Source: JAQVSH01 sp964451605 (GTDB taxonomy: Bacteria > Bacteroidota > Bacteroidia > Bacteroidales > UBA4181). From it: 10,840 nucleotides of DNA. Where the stretch lies: contig CAYVJA010000068.1 of the NCBI GenBank assembly GCA_964451605.1, positions 1 through 10,840 on the forward strand, given 5' to 3'. Positions 1 to 5,890 of the stretch are shown here, piece after piece. The position numbers were made by a program, and so were the translations under genes. The first letter of the stretch is position 1. Every line of letters starts with the position of its first letter. A model generated the notes under the pieces. That model saw nothing but the letters and a program-made list of their open reading frames with translations. It was not told the origin of the DNA and ran no database searches.

Positions 1-265
1 CCGCCGCGAGGTTGTGGAAGCTTACATTAAGCGGTTGAAAGATCTGGAAAATCTGGCGCAGTCGTACAACGGGGTTACAAAAACCTATGCCATTCAGGCC
101 GGCCGCGAACTCCGCGTCATTGTGGGGTCCGAAAAGATTAACGACAAGGAGGCAGAGACACTGTCGTACGAGATTGCCAAAAAGATTCAGGATGAGATGA
201 CCTATCCCGGTCAGGTAAAGATTACGGTAATCCGCGAGACCAGAGCTATCAGCTACGCCAAATAG
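1..265 (+). CDS. rny: Ribonuclease Y, C-terminal end (partial)
   Basis: This is the 3' end of an open frame that enters from the left edge; the first whole codon is at base 2. RNase Y is a membrane-anchored endoribonuclease that starts mRNA decay. The visible 87 residues are the C-terminal region that follows the KH and HD domains in the family. The stretches SYNGVTKTYAIQAGRELRV and PGQVKITVIRETRA, with the end ISYAK, closely match the known RNase Y C-terminus as I remember it from Bacillus YmdA (there IQAGRE, TVIRETRA and EYAK). The KH and HD catalytic parts lie outside the window, so their integrity cannot be judged. A GTG at 14 is an internal Val codon, not a start. The TAG stop at 263-265 is only 10 bp from the stop of the convergent methylase gene. 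Confidence 0.93.
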   Translation, partial: RREVVEAYIKRLKDLENLAQSYNGVTKTYAIQAGRELRVIVGSEKINDKEAETLSYEIAKKIQDEMTYPGQVKITVIRETRAISYAK

Positions 266-275
266 GTTTCAGTTG

Positions 276-983
276 CTAGTTTGCACTTAGAACCCATATT
301 GTGGGTCGTTTATGAAGGTCCGGCAACGGACCTTTTTTCCATTCTGCCTGGGTGGCCGTCCGGATGTACTCTGTGGGAAGGGTCAGATCGGCCGCCACAC
401 AGATGCGGGTAGAGGGAAGAGATACCCGCAGCAACTCTTCCAGAAGTGCGTTGTTGCGGTAAGGCGCCTCGATAAAAATCTGTGACTGTTGTTCGGAGGC
501 CGATCGCCGCTCAAGCTGTTTAATTCGTTCGGCCCTGGCCTCTTTCTTTACAGGCAGGTAGCCGGCAAATGCAAAGTTTTGGCCGTTCATGCCCGAAGCC
601 ATCATGGCCAGTAGAATCGAGGAGGGGCCCACAAGGGGAATCACCCTTATTCCGGCTAAATGAGCCCGCTTTACAATCTCCGATCCGGGATCGGCTACCC
701 CGGGTACTCCGGCCTCCGACAACAACCCTACATCGCCATTCCTGAACAGCTCCATAAGCGCTTCCGTTTCACGTGCTCCGGTATGTTCGTTCAACGCATA
801 CAACTGCAAGCTGTCGATGGGATGGGGGAGGTTCAGAGTGGCCAGAAAGCGGCGGGCACTGCGGATCTCCTCAACAATAAAACAGGTAAGCGTACAGATT
901 ACCTCCCGATTGTAAGGGGGAAACAGTCGTTGTGCAGAGGTTTCACCCAACGTATTGGGGATCAGATAGAGGTTGCCTTTCAT
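276..983 (-). CDS. RsmI-like SAM-dependent methyltransferase (tetrapyrrole methylase fold), short form
   Basis: 235 residues of the tetrapyrrole (corrin/porphyrin) methylase superfamily, closest to RsmI, which 2'-O-methylates C1402 of 16S rRNA. Visible motifs are LLSEAGVPGVADPG at residues 87-100 (compare the RsmI type SDAGxPxxxDPG), VGPSS at 118-122, GYLPVKKEAR at 141-150 (compare GFLP) and IEAPYRNN at 171-178 (compare ESPHR). It differs from canonical RsmI (about 286 aa in E. coli) in two ways: the N-terminus lacks the usual ATPIGNLxD and AEDTR stretches, and it ends about 50 residues early, without the usual C-terminal domain. Similar short forms are common in Bacteroidetes, so this is probably an intact family variant rather than a truncation. 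The substrate is not shown by the sequence. It is probably the last gene of the leftward run, 35 bp after the preceding gene. The ATG at 983 has no clear Shine-Dalgarno site. Confidence 0.85.
   Translation of the reverse strand: MKGNLYLIPNTLGETSAQRLFPPYNREVICTLTCFIVEEIRSARRFLATLNLPHPIDSLQLYALNEHTGARETEALMELFRNGDVGLLSEAGVPGVADPGSEIVKRAHLAGIRVIPLVGPSSILLAMMASGMNGQNFAFAGYLPVKKEARAERIKQLERRSASEQQSQIFIEAPYRNNALLEELLRVSLPSTRICVAADLTLPTEYIRTATQAEWKKGPLPDLHKRPTIWVLSAN
315..338 (+). terminator. Rho-independent terminator of rny
   Basis: A perfect 8-bp stem (AAGGTCCG at 315-322 with CGGACCTT at 327-334) closes a GCAA tetraloop of the GNRA type, and a run of six T (333-338) follows. It lies about 50 bp after the rny stop in the right orientation. 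A weaker hairpin (ACCCA 292-296 with TGGGT 302-306) precedes it. The whole terminator lies inside the 3' coding part of the convergent methylase gene. On the minus strand there is no T tract after the stem, so it should act one way only. Confidence 0.85.
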
Positions 984-1018
984 GTAAAAGGAGGGTTAGA
1001 TGACGGCCACACAAGGTG

Positions 1019-1597
1019 TCAGTAAGAGTTCATGTACGAGCCGGGCATGGGATAAAAAGGAACCGGATAGCCGGGAACCGAATAATAGCTGTCGTTTCCC
1101 TGTGTATGCGTAATTTGCATTCCGATGGTTACCCGCCTGGAGAGTTGATAGGCCATGCCCAATGAGGTGATTTGTTCGGGCATAAGGCCGTATCCTGATC
1201 CGGTCATCTCTCGCAGAATGGAGCCTGAAACCACGAGGCGGGGATTTACCAGGTAGGTGCCCTCGGCATAAAACCAGGCGGAGGTACTCCTCTTCTTTTT
1301 CAACCGCACCTCGGTTTCAACTTCGCCGCGACCCGATTCGGGAACGGCCAGATATCTGTCGGCGGTGATGATGGAGATGCCTGCGGTGAGGGTGAATCTT
1401 TCTGAAAGGTCGGCCGAAAAGAGGGGCGTAATCCATGTAGAGGAGCCCCACTGCTTTGCATAGGAGAACCCTGTATGCAGCGATGGACGAACCACAATGG
1501 GAACTTTGTTGCTGAGCGGACCGGAAGCCTCCTGGGCTTGCGCAAATCCGGCAGAAGCGGCCAAGAACAGATAGATCAGAATCCGGATTGTTTTCAT
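1019..1597 (-). CDS. Small secreted, probable outer-membrane beta-barrel protein, function unknown
   Basis: 192 residues. I do not recognise a named family. The protein starts with a clear signal peptide (MKTIRILIYLFLAASAGFAQ, probably cleaved after an Ala-Gln-Ala stretch). The mature part alternates polar and hydrophobic residues in a way that suggests amphipathic beta strands (SADLSERFTLTAGISI, SAWFYAEGTYLV, RLVVSGSILREMT, RRVTIGMQITHT). The C-terminal tail is rich in Pro, Tyr and Met. The start at 1597 is chosen because the signal peptide begins there and a strong GGAGGAG (1604-1610) precedes it. The open frame runs further upstream, to 1831, but that part overlaps the pseudouridine synthase gene and is not convincing. 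It sits between two RNA-modification genes and may have its own promoter (1616-1623). Role unknown; a small barrel or envelope protein is inference. Confidence 0.72.
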   Translation of the reverse strand: MKTIRILIYLFLAASAGFAQAQEASGPLSNKVPIVVRPSLHTGFSYAKQWGSSTWITPLFSADLSERFTLTAGISIITADRYLAVPESGRGEVETEVRLKKKRSTSAWFYAEGTYLVNPRLVVSGSILREMTGSGYGLMPEQITSLGMAYQLSRRVTIGMQITHTQGNDSYYSVPGYPVPFYPMPGSYMNSY

Positions 1598-1615
1598 AGC
1601 TAACTCCTCCAGAAG

Positions 1616-1623
1616 CAAAAATA
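1616..1623 (-). promoter_or_regulatory. Possible Bacteroidetes-type -7 element for the small envelope protein gene
   Basis: On the minus strand this reads TATTTTTG, a match to TAnnTTTG. It lies 18 bp before the ATG at 1597 and just ahead of the Shine-Dalgarno site GGAGGAG. The predicted transcript leader would be very short. No TTTG -33 box is seen at the usual distance. It suggests the envelope protein gene can be transcribed apart from the genes upstream of it. Confidence 0.35.
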
Positions 1624-1643
1624 GGACTATTTCTCCATTTTTT

Positions 1644-2327
1644 CTACTGCCCGCCAACACTATCGGAAAAGAGATTCCACAGCGGATCGTCCGGCAGAGG
1701 AGCAGTAACAGAGATAGGGGCGTTCTGTACCGGGTGGCGGAAAGAGATATTCCGTGCATGCAGCGATATTCCTCCATCGGGATTCGAACGGGGAGCTCCG
1801 TATTTGAGGTCGCCTTTAATCGGGCAGCCAATAGCGGCCAATTGTGCTCTGATCTGGTGATGACGCCCGGTTTCCAGATCTATCTCCAGCAGCCAGTAAC
1901 GTTGAGAGGCGCCAATCAACCGATAGTGCAGGACGGCTTTTTTTGCATCCTTTCCGGGATGGGCAAAACATCTTGTTTTGTTATTTCGGCTATCTCTGAA
2001 CAGGTAATGGATCAATGTATCCTCCTGTTGTGGTGGTTTTTCGCATGCAATGGCCCAATAACTCTTTTTAACATCCCGGGTCTGCATCATCTCATTGAGC
2101 CGAACCAAAGCCTTGGAGGTTCTGGCAAAGAGAACTACACCGCTCACCGGACGATCTATCCGGTGTACAACCCCCAGAAAGACCTCGCCCGGTTTATGGT
2201 ACTTCTCCTTTAGATAGTGCTTAACCTGCTCCTCCAGCGGTGTATCGCCCGTTTGGTCGTATTGGACAATCTCGCCGGCCCGTTTGTTTACCAGAATTAA
2301 GTGGTTGTCCTCGTATAAAACCTCCAT
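1644..2327 (-). CDS. RluA-family 23S rRNA/tRNA pseudouridine synthase (no S4 domain)
   Basis: 227 residues, converting specific uridines in structured RNA to pseudouridine. The catalytic motif HRIDRPVSG is at residues 55-63, with D58 as the expected nucleophile (family HRLDxxTSG). The second signature, LETGRHHQIRAQL, is at 151-163, followed by GCPIKGDLKYG at 168-177. The protein goes straight into the catalytic domain (EVLYEDNHLILVNK) with no S4 RNA-binding domain, as in the RluA/TruC branch. The RNA target cannot be read from sequence. The ATG at 2327 is chosen because the family usually begins with a sequence like xEVLYEDN. A TTG at 2342, overlapping the panB stop as TTGA, would add five residues and is a possible alternative. 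It is probably co-transcribed and translationally coupled with panB. Confidence 0.92.
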   Translation of the reverse strand: MEVLYEDNHLILVNKRAGEIVQYDQTGDTPLEEQVKHYLKEKYHKPGEVFLGVVHRIDRPVSGVVLFARTSKALVRLNEMMQTRDVKKSYWAIACEKPPQQEDTLIHYLFRDSRNNKTRCFAHPGKDAKKAVLHYRLIGASQRYWLLEIDLETGRHHQIRAQLAAIGCPIKGDLKYGAPRSNPDGGISLHARNISFRHPVQNAPISVTAPLPDDPLWNLFSDSVGGQ

Positions 2328-2338
2328 GCCTTGTTCTC

Positions 2339-3154
2339 TCAATATTGTTCCCTTTCGTTCGGGAAGTCGAGGGTTCTTACATCGCTGATGTAGCTGCGAA
2401 CGGCATTCGAAATCTCTTCACTCAGGTTGCTGTACCGGCGCAAAAAGCGTGGCGAGAAGGCTTGCGAAATACCCAGCATATCATGTACCACCAGCACCTG
2501 ACCGTCCACTCCGGGACCTGCACCGATGCCGATGACCGGAATTTTAAGTTCGGAGGTGACTTTCGCCGCCAGTTTGGCGGGAATCTTCTCCAGAACCACT
2601 GCAAAGCAGCCCAACTCCTCCAGTACATGGGCATCGTCAATCAGTTTATTGGCCTCCTCCTCTTCGCGGGCCCGAACGGTGTAAGTGCCAAACTTATTGA
2701 TAGATTGAGGGGTCAAACCCAAATGGCCCATTACAGGAATTCCTGCGCTCAGGATGCGGGTAATGCTCTCGCTGATCTCTTTGCCTCCCTCCACTTTGAT
2801 GGCTTCGCTACCCGACTCTTTCATCATCCGGATGGCCGAGTGAAGCGCCTCTTTCGAATTACCCTGATAGGTGCCAAAGGGGAGATCGGAAACCACCAGG
2901 GCCCTCTTTACCCCTCTCACTACCGAGGCTGCATGATAAATCATCTGATCGAGGGTGATGGGAAGGGTGGTTACATGGCCGGCCATCACGTTGGCAGCCG
3001 AGTCGCCCACCAGAATCACATCGATTCCCGCTCCGTCGAGAATTTTAGCCATGGAGTAGTCGTAAGCGGTAAGCATGGCTATTTTTTCGCCCTTGAGCTT
3101 CATTTCGCTCAGAACGTGTGTAGTTACCTTTCGGATGTTGGTATGGACAGACAT
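2339..3154 (-). CDS. panB: 3-methyl-2-oxobutanoate hydroxymethyltransferase (ketopantoate hydroxymethyltransferase)
   Basis: 271 residues, the normal length for PanB. It transfers a one-carbon unit from 5,10-methylene-tetrahydrofolate to alpha-ketoisovalerate to make ketopantoate, the first committed step towards pantothenate and CoA, in the cytoplasm. The (beta/alpha)8-fold motifs are all present: LTAYDYSMAK (28-37), ILVGDSAANV (47-56) with metal ligand D51, VSDLPFGTYQG (88-98) with D90, KVEGG (120-124) with E122, GHLGLTPQS (143-151), VVLEKIP (186-192) with the expected catalytic E189, and VIGIGAGPGVDGQVLV (207-222). No panC or panD lies in the window. It starts 25 bp after the nucleotidyltransferase stop, and its TGA touches a possible TTG start of the pseudouridine synthase gene, so it is mid-operon. 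Confidence 0.97.
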   Translation of the reverse strand: MSVHTNIRKVTTHVLSEMKLKGEKIAMLTAYDYSMAKILDGAGIDVILVGDSAANVMAGHVTTLPITLDQMIYHAASVVRGVKRALVVSDLPFGTYQGNSKEALHSAIRMMKESGSEAIKVEGGKEISESITRILSAGIPVMGHLGLTPQSINKFGTYTVRAREEEEANKLIDDAHVLEELGCFAVVLEKIPAKLAAKVTSELKIPVIGIGAGPGVDGQVLVVHDMLGISQAFSPRFLRRYSNLSEEISNAVRSYISDVRTLDFPNEREQY

Positions 3155-3179
3155 AGTACTTTGTGTTGTGAAGCGGCTC

Positions 3180-3920
3180 TCAGGCCTCTTCGGGTTTCAC
3201 TATTTTTGGAAGCAGACCGGCTGCCTCTTGCAGATTTTCCCATCTTCCCATATCCATCCATAGATCCCGGTTATGGGAATAGGTAAGGATGGAGGGAGTG
3301 GCGGCAAGCCGGAGATAGGTATCGAGAATGTTGAAGGCTCCGCTTTCGGTGGCATTGAGCAGAACTTCCCGCTCAACCACATGAATAGCGCTGAAGGCAA
3401 TCTGTCGGTTTTCGGTGGCCCAGGTTCCGGGTTTGCGGACCTCACCGGTAATGTGATTAATCCAACCGCAGAGATAGTTGTGATCTCCCACAATCAGACT
3501 CCGTGAGGTGGGTCGCTCCTTGACAGCCAGTGTCGCCAGTGCACCCGATTGGCAGTGGTGCAGATACAACTCCTTGAGATTTAGAGAGGTGAGAATGTCA
3601 ACGTTGTGTACCAGGATGGGACCGTTCTCGAAAAGGGGAGCCGCCTTTTTGAGCCCGCCTCCTGTGTTAAGCAGGGCTTCGGTTTCGTCCGAAAGGGTAA
3701 CATGAAGCCCGAAGTTCTTTTTGCTTTCCAGGAAATCACGAATTTGCGGGGCGAAATGGTGAATATTCACCACCACATGTTCAAACCCATACCGCTTAAG
3801 ATTCCGCATAACCACCTCAAGCAGGGGTATTCCGCCTACCTCGGCCAGCGCCTTGGGTCTGGTTTGCGTTATGGGGAATAGCCGGGTTCCCAACCCGGCC
3901 GCCAGAATCATTGCCTGCAT
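3180..3920 (-). CDS. Sugar-1-phosphate nucleotidyltransferase, MurU-like
   Basis: 246 residues. The protein shows the nucleotidyl-transferase signature ILAAGLGTRLFPITQTRPKA (residues 5-24), with the phosphate-binding GLGTR at 9-13 and PKA at 22-24. Further family features are IPLLEVVMRNL at 31-41, NTGGGLK at 85-91, and VHNVD at 104-108, where D108 is the expected metal ligand. The fold transfers NMP from NTP to a sugar 1-phosphate. The short length, without a C-terminal left-handed beta-helix, resembles MurU (N-acetylmuramate-1-phosphate uridylyltransferase of peptidoglycan recycling) and mannose-1-phosphate guanylyltransferase-like proteins; MurU is my preferred guess but substrate is inference. 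The AmgK-type kinase that often accompanies MurU is not present here. The start at 3920 is chosen because it gives the usual short lead into ILAAG and lies about 20 bp after a promoter element. It is the first gene of the leftward run. Confidence 0.87.
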   Translation of the reverse strand: MQAMILAAGLGTRLFPITQTRPKALAEVGGIPLLEVVMRNLKRYGFEHVVVNIHHFAPQIRDFLESKKNFGLHVTLSDETEALLNTGGGLKKAAPLFENGPILVHNVDILTSLNLKELYLHHCQSGALATLAVKERPTSRSLIVGDHNYLCGWINHITGEVRKPGTWATENRQIAFSAIHVVEREVLLNATESGAFNILDTYLRLAATPSILTYSHNRDLWMDMGRWENLQEAAGLLPKIVKPEEA

Positions 3921-3941
3921 GGATAGTTCTGATTGCTTTTG

Positions 3942-3949
3942 CAAACCTA
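3942..3949 (-). promoter_or_regulatory. Bacteroidetes-type promoter of the leftward nucleotidyltransferase-panB run
   Basis: The minus strand reads TAGGTTTG, a full match to TAnnTTTG. A GTTG (plus-strand CAAC at 3966-3969) sits 16 bp upstream of it, close to where a -33 TTTG box is expected. The -7 element ends about 21 bp before the ATG at 3920. This would be the leftward half of a divergent promoter region shared with mgtC. Confidence 0.5.
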
Positions 3950-3998
3950 CACAAAGTTTTCCATTCAACAGACGGAACGAACCCAAGGGATTTAGTTG

Positions 3999-4006
3999 TA
4001 CATTTG
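3999..4006 (+). promoter_or_regulatory. Bacteroidetes-type -7 element for the mgtC-xerD pair
   Basis: TACATTTG matches TAnnTTTG and ends 30 bp before the ATG at 4037, giving a short leader. No clear TTTG -33 box is found at the expected distance. It is the rightward half of the divergent region between 3920 and 4037. Confidence 0.42.
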
Positions 4007-4036
4007 TTTTCGTCGAGTTGCATTTTTCTTAAGACT

Positions 4037-4741
4037 ATGGACCTTTCGTTTTGGCAATCCTGTTTTGGCGCCGGGTTAACCTCTGAAGCGGCTTTTTGCC
4101 GCCTGTTGCTGGGGTTGGTGGCCGGTTCTGTAGTGGGTCTGGAAAGGCAGGCAAGGAAACAACCTGCAGGTTTCAGAACGCATGTTCTGATTTGCGTGGC
4201 TTCGACATTGGCCATGCTGATTTCGCAGTATTTGCCCATGCTGCAACCCGGCGCTCCCTCCGGCGACCCCGGACGAATTGCCGCGCAGGTGTTAACCGGG
4301 GTGGGTTTTATTGGCGCAGGCACCATTCTGCACATGGGAGCCAATGTGAGGGGACTTACCACTGCAGCTTCCATCTGGTCGATGGCTGTATTGGGACTGG
4401 CCATCGGAGCCGGATTACTCTGGTTATCGGTCGGCGCTTTGTGCATTATCCTCTTTACCCTCTTTCTGTTACAATCTGTAGAAGAACGACACTTTCCCGA
4501 TGCGGATATTAAACGTCTGGAATTGGTTTTCGACGGGGAGGGCGTTGGTTCCGACAGTATCCGAAAATTGCTGCAGTCGCAAAAATTGTTTATTCTTGAT
4601 TTCCGGATGGAACATATCCTCTCCAACCATACATCGATAATTCATTTCACCCTTTCGGCGCCAAAGCACTTTCCCTTCAACCCTATACAGGATCATCTTT
4701 CCCGCTTACCCCTGTTAAAAAGTTGGAAACTGTACTCCTAA
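4037..4741 (+). CDS. MgtC/SapB family inner-membrane protein
   Basis: 234 residues, close to the 231 of Salmonella MgtC. The N-terminal half is the MgtC/SapB membrane domain: RLLLGLVAGSVVGLERQ (22-38) with the typical Gly spacing and ERQ, GFRTH (45-49), RIAAQVLTGVGFIGAGTIL (80-98) and GLTTAASIW (106-114). About four to five hydrophobic segments run to residue 146 (a further long one is at 116-145). The C-terminal part (about 155-234) is soluble and fits the ACT-like domain of longer members. MgtC proteins act in magnesium-limitation adaptation and modulate the F-type ATPase or other partners in some pathogens; the role here is not known. The ATG at 4037 is chosen because the upstream frame extension has no family similarity and runs through the promoter region. 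xerD begins 20 bp after the stop and is probably co-transcribed. Confidence 0.92.
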   Translation: MDLSFWQSCFGAGLTSEAAFCRLLLGLVAGSVVGLERQARKQPAGFRTHVLICVASTLAMLISQYLPMLQPGAPSGDPGRIAAQVLTGVGFIGAGTILHMGANVRGLTTAASIWSMAVLGLAIGAGLLWLSVGALCIILFTLFLLQSVEERHFPDADIKRLELVFDGEGVGSDSIRKLLQSQKLFILDFRMEHILSNHTSIIHFTLSAPKHFPFNPIQDHLSRLPLLKSWKLYS

Positions 4742-4761
4742 ACAATACCTCATGGGCAGCA

Positions 4762-5652
4762 ATGTGTACCGGTTTTGGCCGCTACCTTCTTTACGAACGC
4801 TCCCTTTCGCGCAATACGGCTTCGGCTTATTTGCGTGATGTAGAACATCTTGCTGCCTGGGTTCAGCAGAATTCGCCCGGGTTGCCTCCTCAGGGAGTCG
4901 ATGCGGATATGCTCCGTAAGATGGTGGCTGAGGGTCATTTCGCCGGCTTCGAAGCCAGTAGTCAGGCCCGTTTTCTTTCGGGAATCAGAGCGTTTTACCG
5001 CTATCTGGCTCTGGAAAAGCAAGTAGTCGAAAATCCTGTCGACTTGTTAGACCGGCCCACAGTGCGCAGAAAGTTACCTGAGGTACTCTCGGTGGCCGAA
5101 ATTGAGGCCATGTTGAAAGCAATAGACCGGAGCAAGCCGGAAGGTGCCAGAAACCTGGCGATTATCGAGATGCTTTACGGCTGCGGTCTTCGCGTTTCGG
5201 AGCTCACTACCCTCCATATTTCCGATCTCTTCTTCGACGAAGAGTTTATCCGGGTTATCGGGAAAGGGAATAAACAGCGGTGGATCCCCGTGGGGAGGAG
5301 AGCCATTGAGGAGGTACAGCACTACCTGACACATATTCGGGTACATATTCCTGTTAACCCCCGAAATACCGACGTACTCTTCCTGAATCGCCGGGGAGCA
5401 CCTCTCTCCCGGGTCATGATCTTCTCGATAGTGAAAGAATTGGCGGTTAAAGCAGGCATATCACTGAAAAAAGTGAGCCCCCACAGCTTCCGTCACGCCT
5501 TTGCCACCCACCTTATGGAAGCCGGTGCCGACATCCGTTCGGTTCAAGAGATGCTGGGTCACGAATCTATTACCACCACCGAAATCTACACCCACCTGGA
5601 TCGGCACTACCTCAGGCAAACTTTGCTGGAGTTTCACCCCAGAAACAAATAA
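4762..5652 (+). CDS. xerD: Tyrosine recombinase XerD (chromosome dimer resolution)
   Basis: 296 residues, against 298 for E. coli XerD. The N-terminal SAM-like core-binding domain (YLLYERSLSRNTASAYLRDV) is followed by the catalytic domain. All catalytic residues are in place: R144 in GLRVSEL, K168 in GKGNKQRW, H241 and R244 in HSFRHAFATH, H267 in MLGHESI, and Y276 in EIYTHL. Xer recombinases resolve chromosome dimers at dif together with FtsK; a second Xer protein may be encoded elsewhere. The ATG at 4762 is chosen because it gives the usual length and a normal distance to the ERSLSxNT motif. A TTG at 4723 would add 13 residues and overlap the mgtC stop. The full-length, standard form next to housekeeping genes argues for a host Xer protein rather than an element integrase, though XerC versus XerD is less certain. 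Confidence 0.92.
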   Translation: MCTGFGRYLLYERSLSRNTASAYLRDVEHLAAWVQQNSPGLPPQGVDADMLRKMVAEGHFAGFEASSQARFLSGIRAFYRYLALEKQVVENPVDLLDRPTVRRKLPEVLSVAEIEAMLKAIDRSKPEGARNLAIIEMLYGCGLRVSELTTLHISDLFFDEEFIRVIGKGNKQRWIPVGRRAIEEVQHYLTHIRVHIPVNPRNTDVLFLNRRGAPLSRVMIFSIVKELAVKAGISLKKVSPHSFRHAFATHLMEAGADIRSVQEMLGHESITTTEIYTHLDRHYLRQTLLEFHPRNK

Positions 5653-5772
5653 TAGTGCTCTAATGCTCTAATGCTTCGAAGCGCTAATTTATTAACCATT
5701 CACCTTTTGCGCGTCAGGGCATCAGGGCGCGAAGCGCAGCACTAGAGCGCTAGAGCACTAGAGCACTAGTGC
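5653..5772. repeat. Octamer-periodic imperfect inverted repeat
   Basis: Directly after the xerD stop, octamers run in tandem: TAGTGCTC (5653-5660), TAATGCTC (5661-5668) and TAATGCTT (5669-5676). On the right, nine successive octamers can be laid end to end from 5709 to 5780. They include GGGCATCA, GGGCGCGA, AGCGCAGC, then ACTAGAGC, GCTAGAGC, ACTAGAGC and ACTAGTGC (5741-5772). The left arm 5653-5675 is the reverse complement of 5746-5768 at 20 of 23 positions, enclosing a 70-nt middle. Two perfect palindromes lie inside: GCTTCGAAGC (5673-5682) and GCACTAGTGC (5763-5772). CTAG occurs four times at exact 8-bp spacing from 5742. There is no T tract, so it is not a classic terminator. Function unknown. 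Confidence 0.85.
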
Positions 5773-5816
5773 ATTTGCGGGTAGCGCACCATAAGCGCAT
5801 TACAAAAAAAATGCAT

Positions 5817-5824
5817 TATATTTG
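5817..5824 (+). promoter_or_regulatory. Bacteroidetes-type -7 element for the acyl-CoA synthetase pair
   Basis: TATATTTG is a perfect TAnnTTTG match, preceded by an A-rich tract (5804-5811). It lies 66 bp before the ATG at 5891, so the leader would be about 60 nt. No TTTG -33 box stands at the usual spacing; the closest TTTG (5774-5777) is about 39 bp upstream. A small inverted repeat (GCATT 5797-5801 with AATGC 5810-5814) overlaps its upstream flank. Apart from this and the octamer repeat, I see nothing else in the 238-bp gene-free stretch after xerD. Confidence 0.5.
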
Positions 5825-5890
5825 GTCTGCATCTGGCTGGGGCAGTCTGCTTTTGGAAGTGTCTGCTTTGGGTTGTGTAAATAGCAGGTA

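Noticed and set aside
1598..1831. N-terminal extension of the small envelope protein
   Set aside because: The signal peptide and RBS place the start at 1597, and the extension lies over the 3' end of the pseudouridine synthase gene in another frame.
2240..3286. Open frame of 348 codons on the plus strand
   Set aside because: It is antisense to the well-supported pseudouridine synthase, panB and nucleotidyltransferase genes, has no recognisable domain, and its composition is that of a shadow of those genes.
3817..4626. Open frame of 269 codons on the minus strand opposite mgtC
   Set aside because: MgtC motifs on the plus strand are clear. The antisense product is rich in Cys, Pro, Asn and Thr without a fold pattern, and it would cross the divergent promoter region.
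4762..5652. Mobile-element integrase
   Set aside because: The protein is full-length XerD type, sits after mgtC among housekeeping genes, and no tRNA, attachment repeat or cargo genes are nearby.
5653..5772. CRISPR array or dif site at the octamer repeat
   Set aside because: The units are 8 bp with no spacers, so it is not CRISPR. There are no two 11-bp half sites around a 6-8 bp centre, so proximity to xerD is not enough to call it dif.
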